Of a DNA stretch of 64,000 bases, positions 1 through 8,702 are shown one piece after another. Positions within the stretch are counted from its first letter, which is position 1. Each line of letters opens with the position of its first letter. The position numbers were made by a program, and so were the translations under genes. Origin of the DNA: an uncultured Marivita sp. (GTDB taxonomy: Bacteria > Pseudomonadota > Alphaproteobacteria > Rhodobacterales > Rhodobacteraceae); assembly GCF_947488135.1 (NCBI RefSeq), contig NZ_CANKYW010000005.1, positions 248,001 to 312,000 on the forward strand, given 5' to 3'. The notes below the pieces were generated by a model that saw only the letters and a program-made list of their open reading frames with translations, was not told the origin of the DNA and searched no databases.

Positions 1-27
1 CAAAACCACTGTTGAGACCTGAGACCC

Positions 28-78
28 GGTTATGGCCACACGCTGCGCAATTTGAGGGCTGCGCGTGCGGCCATAACC
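28..78. repeat. Inverted repeat (16-bp arms, one mismatch)
   Basis: The arms at 28-43 and 63-78 are reverse complements except at one position. Ten bases (GGTTATGGCC) match perfectly at the outer ends, and the loop is about 19 bases. The hairpin sits just left of a transposase remnant, so it may be part of an insertion-element end or a stray terminator-like repeat. No T-run follows on either strand. Confidence 0.55.
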
Positions 79-105
79 TAAATTAAGCGCTTCTTCCCGA
101 CGTGC

Positions 106-435
106 TATGGCCCGGAGTTCGTGGCTCAGACTGTCCAGGAGTGGATCAAGGCAGTCTGCGCCAAGAATGCCTACATCGAGCCTTGGTCTCCTTGGAAAAA
201 ATGATACTTCGAGAGCTTCAATGCCAGATTCCGCGATGAGATCCTCAACGGGTAGGTCTACTACAGCCTGCGTGAGGCGCAGATCCTGATCGAGCAATGG
301 AGAAAACACTACAACACCAAGAGACAACACAGTGCTCTGGGCTACCGCCCACCAGCGCCCGAAACCATCGTCGCGATGGACCCGAGGCCGGTCATGCACC
401 AACACTCAAACCGGACCACTCAGGTGGGGCTGATC
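106..435 (+). pseudogene. IS3-family transposase (OrfB C-terminal) remnant
   Basis: The frame starting at 106 reads YGPEFVA, then SPW..., ESFNARFRDEILNG, YSLREAQILIEQW and HYNT..HSALGYRPPAPET. This is the conserved C-terminal half of the DDE integrase core of IS3-group OrfB transposases, including the catalytic Glu region (E of ESFNARFRDE). The frame is broken by TGA at 202-204 and TAG at 253-255, and it lacks the N-terminal HTH half and most of the DDE domain. It is therefore a dead fragment. In intact relatives the two stops fall at Asn/Gly-type and Glu-type positions. No terminal inverted repeat or target duplication could be assigned. Confidence 0.85.
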
Positions 436-666
436 ACAGGATCAATGTGCCTTTTGCCGGCCGGTTCGGCGGCCAGTCGTCAATTTATACAGAATGGCCA
501 AAAATGTCCTGCCAACGCTCATTCGGTCTTCGATGGATCGTGACATCGGAGCGGGTCTCGATCCGACGGCCAAAGGCGATCCATGTGTCGAGCGTTGCGT
601 AGGTTGCGGTCATAGCGAAGGGTCTGATGTCAAAGTGAATTTGATCGTAGAAGAGGTCGGACCGCC
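436..666. other. Gene-poor gap between IS remnant and SDR gene
   Basis: No supported gene lies here. A 42-codon minus-strand frame starting near 613 and ending near 485 (MTATYATLDTWIAF...) has an open extension back towards the SDR stop. I do not recognise it, and it could be a fragment of a decayed gene. It is not called as a CDS. Confidence 0.4.
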
Positions 667-1437
667 TCAGCTTAGTCCAAAATTCCTGCGCAAAGCACGG
701 TCGAAGACCCGGCCCGGTAGCAGGCTGTGCAATCGGTTCAGCAGGCTTGCCTCGCGGCCGGCATCGGACACGGCGGGCGGGTTCGGATGGATGGCAAGAC
801 GGTGGACAACGCGCGCGACCACTTGTGGATTGTCCGCGCGCGTGAGGCTCGTCTCGACCGCACGTCGCACGCGTTCGGCACCCTCAACGGTGCGAGCGGC
901 GGACAGCGTATTGGTGCCGATGTCCGTCCGCATGAAGCCGGGCCGTACCGCGAGCGAGCGCAGACCCGTTCCGCGCAACTCGTGATCGAGCGAGGTCGAA
1001 AAACCCTGCAGCGCGTGCTTGCTGGCCGCATAGGCGCCCATGAACGGGGCAGGCAGGTAGCTGACAACCGAGCAGATGTTGACGATCCGACCGGTGCCCG
1101 CAGCACGCATCGCGGGTAGCACCGCCCGCGTCATGCGCATCGCGCCGAACAGGTTGGTTTCAAAGGCGGCGCGGATCTCGGCCTCCGTGAAGACGTCGAA
1201 CCCGCCGATCTGGGCAAAGCCGGCGTTGTTGACGAGGAGGTCGATGCGGCCATGCTCGGCCAGCATATCCCGGACCAGCGCGTCGCAGGACGCAGCATCC
1301 ATCACGTCGAGCGACGCGAAATCCGCCCGCGTTCGGCTGGTGCCGATGACGGTTGCGCCGGCCTCGGTGAGCGTCCGGGCAATGGCGGCGCCGATGCCGC
1401 TTGAGGCGCCGGTGACGATCGCGATGGTGTTTTCCAT
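667..1437 (-). CDS. Short-chain dehydrogenase/reductase (SDR)
   Basis: A 256-residue classical SDR, probably an NAD(P)H-dependent oxidoreductase in the cytoplasm; substrate unknown. The Rossmann motif TGASSGIG lies near residues 8-15. The NNAG motif, a Ser before the active site, and YAASK (catalytic Tyr/Lys) are all present. The start at 1437 has a GAGGAA ribosome-binding site six bases upstream. A longer start at 1449 would overlap the upstream sigma-factor stop by ATGA, as expected for an operon. It is the last gene of a small minus-strand operon whose sigma-factor and secreted-protein genes are broken. This gene itself looks intact. Confidence 0.88.
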   Translation of the reverse strand: MENTIAIVTGASSGIGAAIARTLTEAGATVIGTSRTRADFASLDVMDAASCDALVRDMLAEHGRIDLLVNNAGFAQIGGFDVFTEAEIRAAFETNLFGAMRMTRAVLPAMRAAGTGRIVNICSVVSYLPAPFMGAYAASKHALQGFSTSLDHELRGTGLRSLAVRPGFMRTDIGTNTLSAARTVEGAERVRRAVETSLTRADNPQVVARVVHRLAIHPNPPAVSDAGREASLLNRLHSLLPGRVFDRALRRNFGLS

Positions 1438-1445
1438 GTTGTTCC

Positions 1446-2651
1446 TCATGCTTGTAGGAGTCGCGCCTTGCGCGTGGCGAGATAGGTGCGGGCGGCGGGA
1501 TCGTCGGACAGACCGATGGCGCGGTCGAAGGCGTCAAGCGCGGCTTCGGTGTCCCCGATCCGTGCCAGGACATGGGCCCGAGTCGCCCACCACGGTTGAT
1601 AGGTGCTGACCCGGGTGGCCTCGATGGTGTCGAGGGCGGCAAGCGCCGCCTGCGGCCTGTCCCGTTTGGGCGCCGATCGTGGGCGCGATGGCGACAAGCC
1701 CGGTATAGAGCAGCTTCAGCTCGTTCCAGTCGGTCAATCCCGTCCGTCGCCGCGCGGCGTGGACCGCTTGGATCGACGCCTCGATCTGATATCGCCCCAG
1801 AGAAGCGTTGCGTGCGGCGTTTGCGAGCGCCTTCTCGGCATCGGCCAAGTAGGCGGCGTCCCACAGCGACGTGTCCTGCTCCTCCAGCGGGATGAGTGCG
1901 CCTGTGTCGTGGTCGGTGCGAGCAGGGCGCCGCGCCTCGGAAAACAGCATCAGTGCGAAGAGCCCTTGTGTTTCCGCCACTTGCGGGTTCTCGGCGGCCA
2001 CGAGGCTCGAGAGCCAGATCGCCTCCTGCGCCAGACCCGCGGCCTTGCGGTCACACGCAGGGATGCCATTGTAGCCAAAGGAATAGGCGGCATAAATGGC
2101 ATTCAGCACATCCGCCATGCGGTCGTCGAAGTCCCGGCCCTCCGGCAGTTCGAACCGGATCTTTGCACTTTCAATCTTGGCCTTGATGCGCGTCAGCCTT
2201 TGGCCGAGCATACCGGGCGGCACAAGGAACACGCCCGCCATGCGCTTTGCATCGAGGCCGAGGACGGCTTGCAGCATCAGCGGCGCGCGCAGGGCCGGAT
2301 CGATGGCCGGATGGGCGCAGATGAACATCAAGGGCAGCCGGGGATCGGTAGCCGGGGCCAGCGTTTCGGCGCGTTCTTCGGCCATGCGAGTGAGCTCCAT
2401 CTGATAGGTGTCCGGCAGGGCCCGGGTCCGGGCGCGGTCGGTCGCCCGGTTGCGGGCCGCCTTGCTGAGCCAGGCCTCGGGGTTGCCCGGAACGACTCCC
2501 GCGGCTAGACCTCCAGCGCGCGGGTCAGCGCATCGCTCAGCGCATCCTCGGCATCAGCCAGCGAGCCGGTGCGCGCGACCAGTCGGCCGACCAGCCTGCC
2601 ATAGGACAGGCGAGCCACCCGTTCGACCGCGCGCGCCGCCTCTGTGGTCAT
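1446..2651 (-). pseudogene. ECF RNA polymerase sigma factor (DUF6596 type), disrupted
   Basis: The pieces together form an ECF sigma factor of the group that carries a long C-terminal DUF6596 domain and is usually co-transcribed with a YciI/DGPF gene. The N-terminal piece starts at 2651 (ATGA overlap with the YciI stop) and contains the sigma-2-like start. Codon TAG at 2505-2507 replaces the Trp expected in ALEVW, and a single-base loss just after it shifts the frame. The middle piece (PRLPLMFICAHPAID...) is the large conserved part. A second frameshift near 1660-1690 moves the C-terminal TPR-like tail (LAALDTIEA...LDAFDRAIGLSDD) to another frame. Three independent lesions argue against sequencing error alone. 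Confidence 0.82.
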
Positions 2652-2998
2652 GACCGCATGATCACCGGGCGCACTTCGACCGTGCCGGTCGTGGCGGCCG
2701 GGTTGCGCGCGGCCCATTCCAGCGCCGTGTCGAGATCGGGCACGTCGATAACGTAGAAGCCGCCGAACTGCTCCTTGGTGTCAGCGTAGGGGCCGTCCTG
2801 CACCTCGCGTGCGCCGTCCTTCATGCGGATCGTCGTCGCCGTATGGGCGGGGTGCAGGGCTTCGCCGCTTACCATGACGCCCGCGTCGATCAGGGCCTTG
2901 GTATAGGCACCCCAGAGCGCGCCATCCTTGGCGGCGCGCACAGCGTCGGCGTCCGGATGGTCGGCCGGCGGCGTGTAGTTCATGATGATGTATTGCAT
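2648..2998 (-). CDS. YciI-family (DGPF domain) protein
   Basis: A 116-residue protein with the YciI/DGPF signature DGPYADTKEQFGGFYVIDVPDLDTALEWA and the C-terminal EVRPV strand, so it is a single ferredoxin-like domain. Members are commonly encoded beside DUF6596 ECF sigma factors, as here, and a regulatory role for that pair has been proposed; an enzymatic role has not been shown for this subgroup. The start at 2998 has a GAGGAAAAGACC ribosome-binding site. The stop overlaps the sigma-factor start (ATGA), which indicates translational coupling to a partner that is now broken. Confidence 0.9.
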   Translation of the reverse strand: MQYIIMNYTPPADHPDADAVRAAKDGALWGAYTKALIDAGVMVSGEALHPAHTATTIRMKDGAREVQDGPYADTKEQFGGFYVIDVPDLDTALEWAARNPAATTGTVEVRPVIMRS

Positions 2999-3058
2999 GG
3001 TCTTTTCCTCGTTTTGTGGAGGCGCAGCCCAGCATGGGCCACGCGCTTGTCATTTCTG

Positions 3059-3487
3059 TTATGCCGCCTCGGTGGCCGCGCGGTGCAGGCCTTCGCCGGT
3101 TTCCAGCCATGATTTCATCGACGCGAGGAACCTGTCCCTATTATCGCCGATGCCGAGGTCTGCGCAGCGCGTCTGGCTGAGGGTGACCTTCGTACCGAGC
3201 GGGTCATCACTCAACTCGACGATGACGGTGGAACCTTCCGGAGTCTCCACCCAGGCGGGTTCGAACCCCAGTTCAAGCCGTTCCCCTTCAACCTGCGACA
3301 GGACAGGTTCACGAATGAACAGGCTGCCGTCATCGGGTCGGTGCAGCGCATAGCCGCCCGTCTCAAGCGGCTTGACCTGCATGGCCGTAGGATGGAACGC
3401 GGCGACGCTGGCCGCATCGGTCAGAGCGGCCCAGACATCGGCCCGGGACGCGCGGATGAAGGTGTGGATCTTCAGATCGACGGACAT
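3059..3487 (-). CDS. SRPBCC (AHSA1/START-like) family protein
   Basis: A 142-residue protein of the SRPBCC hydrophobic-cavity fold. The N-terminal pattern KIHTFIRASRADVWAALTDAASVAAF and the following beta strands match the AHSA1/polyketide cyclase-like group. The start at 3487 was chosen because AGGAGGGTATC precedes it; an upstream extension in the same frame has no ribosome-binding site and covers the preceding gene in another frame. Such proteins are often found in the same operons as YciI and ECF sigma genes. The ligand is unknown. Confidence 0.85.
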   Translation of the reverse strand: MSVDLKIHTFIRASRADVWAALTDAASVAAFHPTAMQVKPLETGGYALHRPDDGSLFIREPVLSQVEGERLELGFEPAWVETPEGSTVIVELSDDPLGTKVTLSQTRCADLGIGDNRDRFLASMKSWLETGEGLHRAATEAA

Positions 3488-3498
3488 GATACCCTCCT

Positions 3499-4086
3499 TC
3501 ACTCGCCGAAGCGCGCCACGACCGGCAGCAGCGCAGTGGGCGTTCTGTCGGGGGTGCAGATGTCGTTGTCGGCGGGGCGGACCCCGAAATAAACCCCACC
3601 TGCATCCATCGCGAAAAGGTCGTGGTCCTCGCCGCATTCCGCCACCGGGCGCCATGCCGCGCAGCCGGTCTCGGAGATATCGGCCTCCAGGTTGTAGGTC
3701 AGCCCGCACTCGGCCATGCCCATCGCCGCCACGATCTCGGGATTGTCGGTCAGAAGCGTCACGTGCTTCCAGTTCTCGTGGAACACGCCGCGATAGGCGC
3801 CATCGACCGCTTCGGACGCGTCCCCGATCTCGAACGGCCCGCCGGTGCGGAACTAAAAGGTGCGCATGGTCATGCCTGGGTTGAGCGCGTGGGTGAAGAT
3901 CAGTTGCCACTGGCCATCGCCGAAGATGAACTCACGGGTGCCGAACCCGCCATACCAGGGTTCCGGCGCGGCGCTGCGGTAGGTGCCATGGGCCGCCTGG
4001 AGGGCGTCTCGTGGCGCGAAGCCTTCAGCGAGTGCAGGGGCGGCGCAGGCAATGGCCGCGGCCGCCATGAGGGTCTGTTTGAACAT
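3499..4086 (-). pseudogene. Secreted protein with internal amber codon
   Basis: Reading starts at 4086 after an AGGAGACG ribosome-binding site with a Sec signal peptide (MFKQTLMAAAAIACAAPALA). It continues through HGTYRSAAPEPWYGGFGTREFIFGDGQW-type sequence to a TAG at 3853-3855. The frame then continues uninterrupted and in phase for a further 118 codons to a stop at 3499. The two halves together give about 195 residues, with several Cys in the second half. The single amber (probably a Gln codon originally) is the only lesion. I do not recognise the family; the beta-rich pattern faintly recalls APCDD1-like lipocalin-type proteins. It is the first gene of the SRPBCC/YciI/sigma operon. Confidence 0.7.
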
Positions 4087-4302
4087 CGGTCGTCTCCTTT
4101 CATGCCTGAAGCCGCAGCCGGCTTCGAAAGGGAGACGGATGAGCATGGGTCCTTTTCTACATAGCAATCACCTTTTTCACCGCGTCCTTTGGGTTGACGA
4201 CGACCTGAGGTCATGCGACCTCCCGCCGTGGGGACCTGCGGGACGCTGATCCTACCACGAGTCCAGCGTCTTTGTGGCTCGGATCAGAACCTGCCTGGTT
4301 TG

Positions 4303-4602
4303 CTACAACCTGTCTCTGAGCCTCCGCACGACATCCATCATCTCGTGCAGGGCGGCGATGATGACGGGACCGTCTATGACGATTCAGAAGATGTAGTGAT
4401 GCTGGCACCGATGTAGGCAAACTCCGTCGGGCAACCTATTGAATGATCGTGAGCGCACCCGACCACCGCCGATCGCGTCGAGGCAATCCTGGATCTGGTC
4501 AAGATACTTGTCCGCTTGTTCGAGACCTCAGGAGTCGTGCGTGTACCGACAGATGCGCCGGAGATCCTCCTCCGCGGCGAGAGTGATGTGAAAGCCGGGC
4601 AT
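4303..4602 (-). pseudogene. ParE/RelE-type toxin, two in-frame TGA codons
   Basis: Starting at ATG 4602, eight bases after the antitoxin stop, the frame reads MPGFHITLAAEEDLRRICRYTHDS, then TGA (4528-4530), then GLEQADKYLDQIQDCLDAI, a central strand region, HHYIF, TGA (4384-4386), IVIDGPVIIAALHE..MDVVRRL and a terminal TAG. The layout matches the ParE toxin fold: N-terminal helices with QADKYLDQI, then strands ending in the V..IL.H motif. Both TGA codons fall where ParE proteins usually have Trp (SWGLEQA and YIFWIV). TGG to TGA changes have therefore probably killed the toxin. Confidence 0.8.
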
Positions 4603-4610
4603 CGAGTGGG

Positions 4611-4877
4611 TCAGACCCCAGCGCGCTTGCGCTCTTCGCGCCGGATCTCGTCAAGGGACTTGCCGGAAAGCTCGCCGCGATGTGCCTGCTCGATCCTCGG
4701 CTCCAGAAAGTTGGCCAACGTATTGAAAGCCTCGTCCTCGCTCATGCCTTCTAGGGCAGGGGTGTCGCAAAGCGCGCGACCCAGGACATAGTCCTTGATG
4801 CTCTGCCCCTTGAGAGCAGCGATGGCCTTGAGCTTCTGATGGTCTTCCGGCGAGATATCGATCGATAGTCTGGGCAT
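4611..4877 (-). CDS. ParD-like antitoxin
   Basis: An 88-residue protein beginning MPRLSIDISPEDHQKLKAIAALKGQSIKDYVLGRAL. This is a ribbon-helix-helix-like N-terminus of the antitoxin group that pairs with ParE toxins, followed by an acidic C-terminal toxin-binding tail (LDEIRREERKRAGV). It would normally bind and neutralise the toxin and repress the operon. Neither this start nor an in-frame ATG at 4910 has a strong ribosome-binding site. The partner toxin gene immediately downstream is broken, leaving this as an orphan antitoxin. Confidence 0.8.
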   Translation of the reverse strand: MPRLSIDISPEDHQKLKAIAALKGQSIKDYVLGRALCDTPALEGMSEDEAFNTLANFLEPRIEQAHRGELSGKSLDEIRREERKRAGV

Positions 4878-5413
4878 GGGGAGAGGATAGTCGATGCTGG
4901 CCAACAACATTTGTTGAAGCTGAAAAGTTCAGCAATGCCCCCGGTTTTGAGGCACTTCTACCCAAACACCGCCGCCTTCCTGTCCTTGTACGGGGTGGGG
5001 TAGCAGGACAGACGCCGTGTGCGTATGGTGTGCACTTAGGTCGGTCCCGAATGCTGACGGACCTGAGGAGATTGCTGAATGCACATGAACGCAGCCACCG
5101 CGGCAGCACGCCTATCTTCTGCGCCTATGATGGATGGTGGCGATTACGGCGGGATTTCAATGAGTTGTTTAGTGACGTGTGCAAGATGTGTTCATGTTTC
5201 GATCGCGTGACTTCGCAAAGCGTCATGGGCCTTTCGGACAGCGAGCAGAAATGTACACTTCAGCGCATTTCGGAGTATGCCGGGGACGAGCATTCCAAAG
5301 TGTTACCTGGCACTGAACTTTCATCCAGCCAGAACGGGAAGACTTGGGGTTGATAGGCTGGTTGGTGCGCTGGCTGGCGTTAGTGCTTGCTCCAAAAATC
5401 ACCATTCCCCTAG
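4878..5413. other. Intergenic stretch without a supported gene
   Basis: About 535 bases between the antitoxin and the LacI gene. It should hold the antitoxin promoter. The available frames on both strands are short, have no ribosome-binding sites and give no recognisable protein. No terminator with a T-run was seen after the LacI gene. Confidence 0.4.
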
Positions 5414-6445
5414 TTATTTGAGCACGAGGTCATACGGAAGGATCCTGCCGGGTGCGGATTTGCCCTGGTTGAGGGTCTTCATCGTGTCGAGCGAGGCAGC
5501 GGCGAAGGCCGCATAGGGCACGCGAACCGTGCTGAGCCAGGGTGCGAGCCATTCGTTCAACGGATTGTCGTCGAAGCCGAACAGGGAAACATCGTTGGGA
5601 ACCTGAAGGCCGAGTTCGCGGCATCTGCGATAGACGCCGTAGGCGATCTGGTCGTTGCCGCAGAAAACCGCATCGAATGATTGCGACCCGAAAAGCTTGC
5701 TGGCGGCGGTGTATCCGCTTTCGATCGAAAGGTCCGATCCCACGACGGCGTCTTCGGGAATGTCGCAGCCCAGCTCCCTGGCGATGTCTAGAAAGCCGCG
5801 CAGGCGCTTTGCACTGGTATCGGACGACTGGGGTCCGTGCACGATTGCGATGCGTCCGTCGATCCGGCGAGCGGCCGTGGCAAAAAACTCGCGCGCCGCG
5901 GCCTCGTCGTCGATGCCGACGAAGGGCACGTCGGGCACCGAGGTGACGCGCCGGTTGATGAAGACGCAGTTGCCGCGTTCGACGGTGGGTTTGAGAAGGT
6001 CGCTTTCGACGGCGCACATGAAGAATAGGCCGGCCACCTGGCGCGAGACGGCATCTTCAAGACACCTGTCCTGGGTCGCGGAGTCTTCATTGGACGTGTA
6101 GATGAGCATGCCCGCGCCCATTTCGGAAATTCTGCGCTCCAGCTCCCAGGCGACCGCAGAGTAGAGATTGTTCTGGATGCTGGAGAGGACAAAGGCATAA
6201 GTGTTGGTGTTCTGCGACCTGAGCGCCCGGCCGAAATGATTGGGCGAATAACGCAACTCTTCGGCGGCGCGAACGACGCGGAGCCGGGTGGCCGCGGACA
6301 CCTTGCCCGTGCCGGGGTTCAGGGCGCGGGATACGCTTGAGATCGAAACACCGGCAAGCCGGGCCACATCCCGTATGGACGCCGGTTGCCCTGCGCTGCG
6401 CTCCGCGACCGGAGTGTTGTGTTTTGACCCAGCATTCTTCGGCAT
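5414..6445 (-). CDS. LacI-family transcriptional regulator
   Basis: A 343-residue LacI/GalR repressor. The N-terminal HTH runs SIRDVARLAGVSISSVSRALN (about 24-44), with the hinge helix NHFGRALRSQ. The rest is a periplasmic-binding-protein-like effector domain ending in DVSLFGFDDNPLNEWLAPWLSTVRVPY. It is the last gene of a minus-strand unit of three carbohydrate enzymes, three bases from the DUF4432 stop. Two perfect palindromes typical of LacI-family operators lie in the divergent promoter region of this locus. It is therefore the likely regulator of both flanking operons, with a sugar or sugar-acid derivative as effector. Confidence 0.93.
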   Translation of the reverse strand: MPKNAGSKHNTPVAERSAGQPASIRDVARLAGVSISSVSRALNPGTGKVSAATRLRVVRAAEELRYSPNHFGRALRSQNTNTYAFVLSSIQNNLYSAVAWELERRISEMGAGMLIYTSNEDSATQDRCLEDAVSRQVAGLFFMCAVESDLLKPTVERGNCVFINRRVTSVPDVPFVGIDDEAAAREFFATAARRIDGRIAIVHGPQSSDTSAKRLRGFLDIARELGCDIPEDAVVGSDLSIESGYTAASKLFGSQSFDAVFCGNDQIAYGVYRRCRELGLQVPNDVSLFGFDDNPLNEWLAPWLSTVRVPYAAFAAASLDTMKTLNQGKSAPGRILPYDLVLK

Positions 6446-6448
6446 CTT

Positions 6449-7426
6449 CTAGGAACTCTCGATTGTGAAGCTCACACGGTAGGTTCTGAGATCCCCGGGG
6501 GCAAGCCGGTCGGAGACGGAGTTATCAAACACGGTCTGGGGCTCGAGCCCCAGTGCGAATACCCCGGATTGAAACGCTTGCCACAATGCGGTGGCAGGGA
6601 GCGCCTCGGGGTCGAAGTCGACCCGGAGCCCAATGCCCAGTCGGGGATTTTCAATTCCGATCCGTCCGTCTGCGGGCGAAACATCGACGTCGACTATCTC
6701 GACGTGATTATCGCAGGGTGTTGCCACACCGACCGGCAGTTTTCCGACCAGCAACCATTGATCGCCCGAGAGTTTGGAGGCCTCGCCCAATAACGGATGG
6801 CCCACGTTGACGTGGTAAAGAATGCCATGCCGTGTCGGCCGGAATCCGCGGTTAATCACGGTATCCTCGATCGCGATGCGCGCAGCATCGAGCCCGATCG
6901 AATAGGTTCGGTTCAGTTCCAAGACCTCGCCGAAGACCGTTGCCTGGCGAATACGCAGCTGCACCCGGATCTCGCCGTCATCCCAATTGATGTTGCGCTC
7001 GAGAAGTTCCGCGGGTTCGCGATAAATCCGGCCGTGCAACGGATGCTGGTTGCGCTCGCGCAGTGGATATAGGAACGAGTCGGCAGGGGTTGTGGTGGCC
7101 ACGCCGTGATGGTCGAGCCCGCAGGTAACCAGAAAGCCATCGAAACCGCGAAGGAAACCAAGCCCGTCCTCGGTGTCGGCGACCGGCCAGGGTGTTCGGC
7201 CTGACGTGGGACCGTGCCAGCCAAGCTCGGTTCCACGCCAGGAAAGGCGCAGGATGTCACCGGCGCGGTCGAGTGCGAGATCGACGGCCAGACCAAGCGG
7301 CGTGCGCAGCTCAAGCACGCGCCCCCCCGCCCCGCAGCCTTCGATGACCTCAACGAGCCTGATGTCAGCTTCGGATCGCAAGTGAACGCTACGGCGCCTG
7401 AGGTCCTCCAGGGAATCTTCGGTCAC
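6449..7426 (-). CDS. DUF4432 (aldose-1-epimerase-like) protein
   Basis: About 325 residues from a GTG start at 7426 that has an AAAGGA box upstream. The sequence has the galactose-mutarotase-like all-beta pattern of DUF4432: WHGPTSG.TPWPVADTEDGLGFLRGFDGFLVTCGLDHHG, HPLHGRI and YHVNVGHPLLGE. His residues in CGLDHHG and HPLHGR fit the catalytic region of aldose epimerases. It probably interconverts anomers or epimers of the sugar handled by this locus. An upstream in-frame ATG at 7498 is less likely because it lacks a ribosome-binding site. Confidence 0.82.
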   Translation of the reverse strand: MTEDSLEDLRRRSVHLRSEADIRLVEVIEGCGAGGRVLELRTPLGLAVDLALDRAGDILRLSWRGTELGWHGPTSGRTPWPVADTEDGLGFLRGFDGFLVTCGLDHHGVATTTPADSFLYPLRERNQHPLHGRIYREPAELLERNINWDDGEIRVQLRIRQATVFGEVLELNRTYSIGLDAARIAIEDTVINRGFRPTRHGILYHVNVGHPLLGEASKLSGDQWLLVGKLPVGVATPCDNHVEIVDVDVSPADGRIGIENPRLGIGLRVDFDPEALPATALWQAFQSGVFALGLEPQTVFDNSVSDRLAPGDLRTYRVSFTIESS

Positions 7427-7516
7427 TCCTGAATTCCTTTCACGATCGGGAGCAGCGGTCGAGAGCGGCGAAGCATGATCCGCCGCCCGCAATCTCACAG
7501 CGAGACCGATCGGCAG

Positions 7517-8698
7517 TCAGCCCTCGAGTTTGGTCCAGACGCCGCCGTTCTTGCTGGACGTAACACAGGCTTCGATGAACTCCAGTCCGCGCACGCCGTC
7601 GCCGACGGTTGGCAGATCGGTCGCAAAGGGATCGGGTTTGCGATTGTCTTTGCGGGCCCAGATCATCTCTGCTGCGTTTGCATAGATGTTGCCGAACCCC
7701 TCGATATAGCCCTCGGGATGGCGCGGCGGCATGCGCGTGCCTGCGTTTGCGACGTCCATCGCGCCGGGTCCGCCGCGCGTGATGCAGCGCGTAGGTTCGC
7801 CGAACGGGGTGTAATAGAGGTTGTCGTTGTCTTCGCCGACCCATTCCAGCCCGCCCTTGGTGCCGTAGATGCCGATGGACAGCCGGTTGTAATTGCCGGG
7901 CGCGACCTGACTGGTCCAGAGGTTGCCGCTGGCACCGCCTTTGTAGCGCAAGAGCACGTTGGCGTTGTCGTCAAGCTGGCGTCCGTCGACGTATGAACGC
8001 AGATCCGCGCAGACCTCGTCAAGCTCCAGCCCTGAGATGAAGGCGGCGAGGTTGAAGGCGTGCACCCCGATATCGCCGATGGATCCGCCGCCGCCCGCGA
8101 GCTTGGGGTCGGTGCGCCAGGCGGCCTGCTTTTGACCTTCCTGGTCGAGTGCGGTGGTAAGCCAGTCCTGCACATAGGAGGTGCGGATGACTTGGATGTC
8201 GCCCAATGTGCCGTCGGCCACCATGGCGCGCGCCTGTCGGACCAGCGGGTAACCTGTGTTGTTCTGGGTCAGAACGAAGACCAGACCGCTTTTGTCGACG
8301 ATCTGTTCCAGCTCACGCGCCTCTCCGAGGTTCAGCGTCATCGGCTTGTCGCAGATGACGTTGATACCGTTTTCCAGAAACGCCTTGGCTGGACCAAAGT
8401 GCAGGTGGTTCGGCGTTACGATGGAAACCGCGTCGATCCCGTCTTCTCGGGCGCCCTCCTTTTCGGCCATTTCTTCCCAAGACGTGTAGGCGCGGTCCTC
8501 GACTATGCCGAGATCGGCGGCCGATGCGCGGGCGTTCTTGGCATCCGCCGAAAGCGCGCCCGCCACGATATCCCACTTGTCGTCCAGTCGCGCGGCCATG
8601 CGGTGAACGGCACCTATGAAAGCGCCGCGCCCCCCGCCGACCATCCCGAGCCGCAACTTGCGTGCAGCCCGTTCAGTGCCAAAGCTCTCGATCGCCAT
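7517..8698 (-). CDS. Gfo/Idh/MocA-family oxidoreductase
   Basis: A 393-residue NAD(P)-dependent sugar dehydrogenase. The N-terminal Rossmann fold contains GMVGGGRGAFIGAVH. The family motif CDKPMTLNLGEA carries the Lys of the EKP-type motif, and GGGGSIGDIGVHAFNLAAF contains the catalytic Asp/His pair (D..VHAFNL). Substrates in this family are inositols, cyclic sugars and their derivatives. The gene lies four bases before the TIM-barrel epimerase stop in the direction of transcription, so the two are co-transcribed. Confidence 0.92.
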   Translation of the reverse strand: MAIESFGTERAARKLRLGMVGGGRGAFIGAVHRMAARLDDKWDIVAGALSADAKNARASAADLGIVEDRAYTSWEEMAEKEGAREDGIDAVSIVTPNHLHFGPAKAFLENGINVICDKPMTLNLGEARELEQIVDKSGLVFVLTQNNTGYPLVRQARAMVADGTLGDIQVIRTSYVQDWLTTALDQEGQKQAAWRTDPKLAGGGGSIGDIGVHAFNLAAFISGLELDEVCADLRSYVDGRQLDDNANVLLRYKGGASGNLWTSQVAPGNYNRLSIGIYGTKGGLEWVGEDNDNLYYTPFGEPTRCITRGGPGAMDVANAGTRMPPRHPEGYIEGFGNIYANAAEMIWARKDNRKPDPFATDLPTVGDGVRGLEFIEACVTSSKNGGVWTKLEG

Positions 8699-8702
8699 GA
8701 GA

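Noticed and set aside
485-613. Minus-strand 42-codon frame (MTATYATLDTWIAF...)
   Set aside because: No ribosome-binding site or recognised family; could be a fragment but the evidence is too thin for a gene call.
4878-5413. Short frames on both strands between the antitoxin and LacI genes
   Set aside because: None has a ribosome-binding site or resembles a known protein, and they overlap one another.
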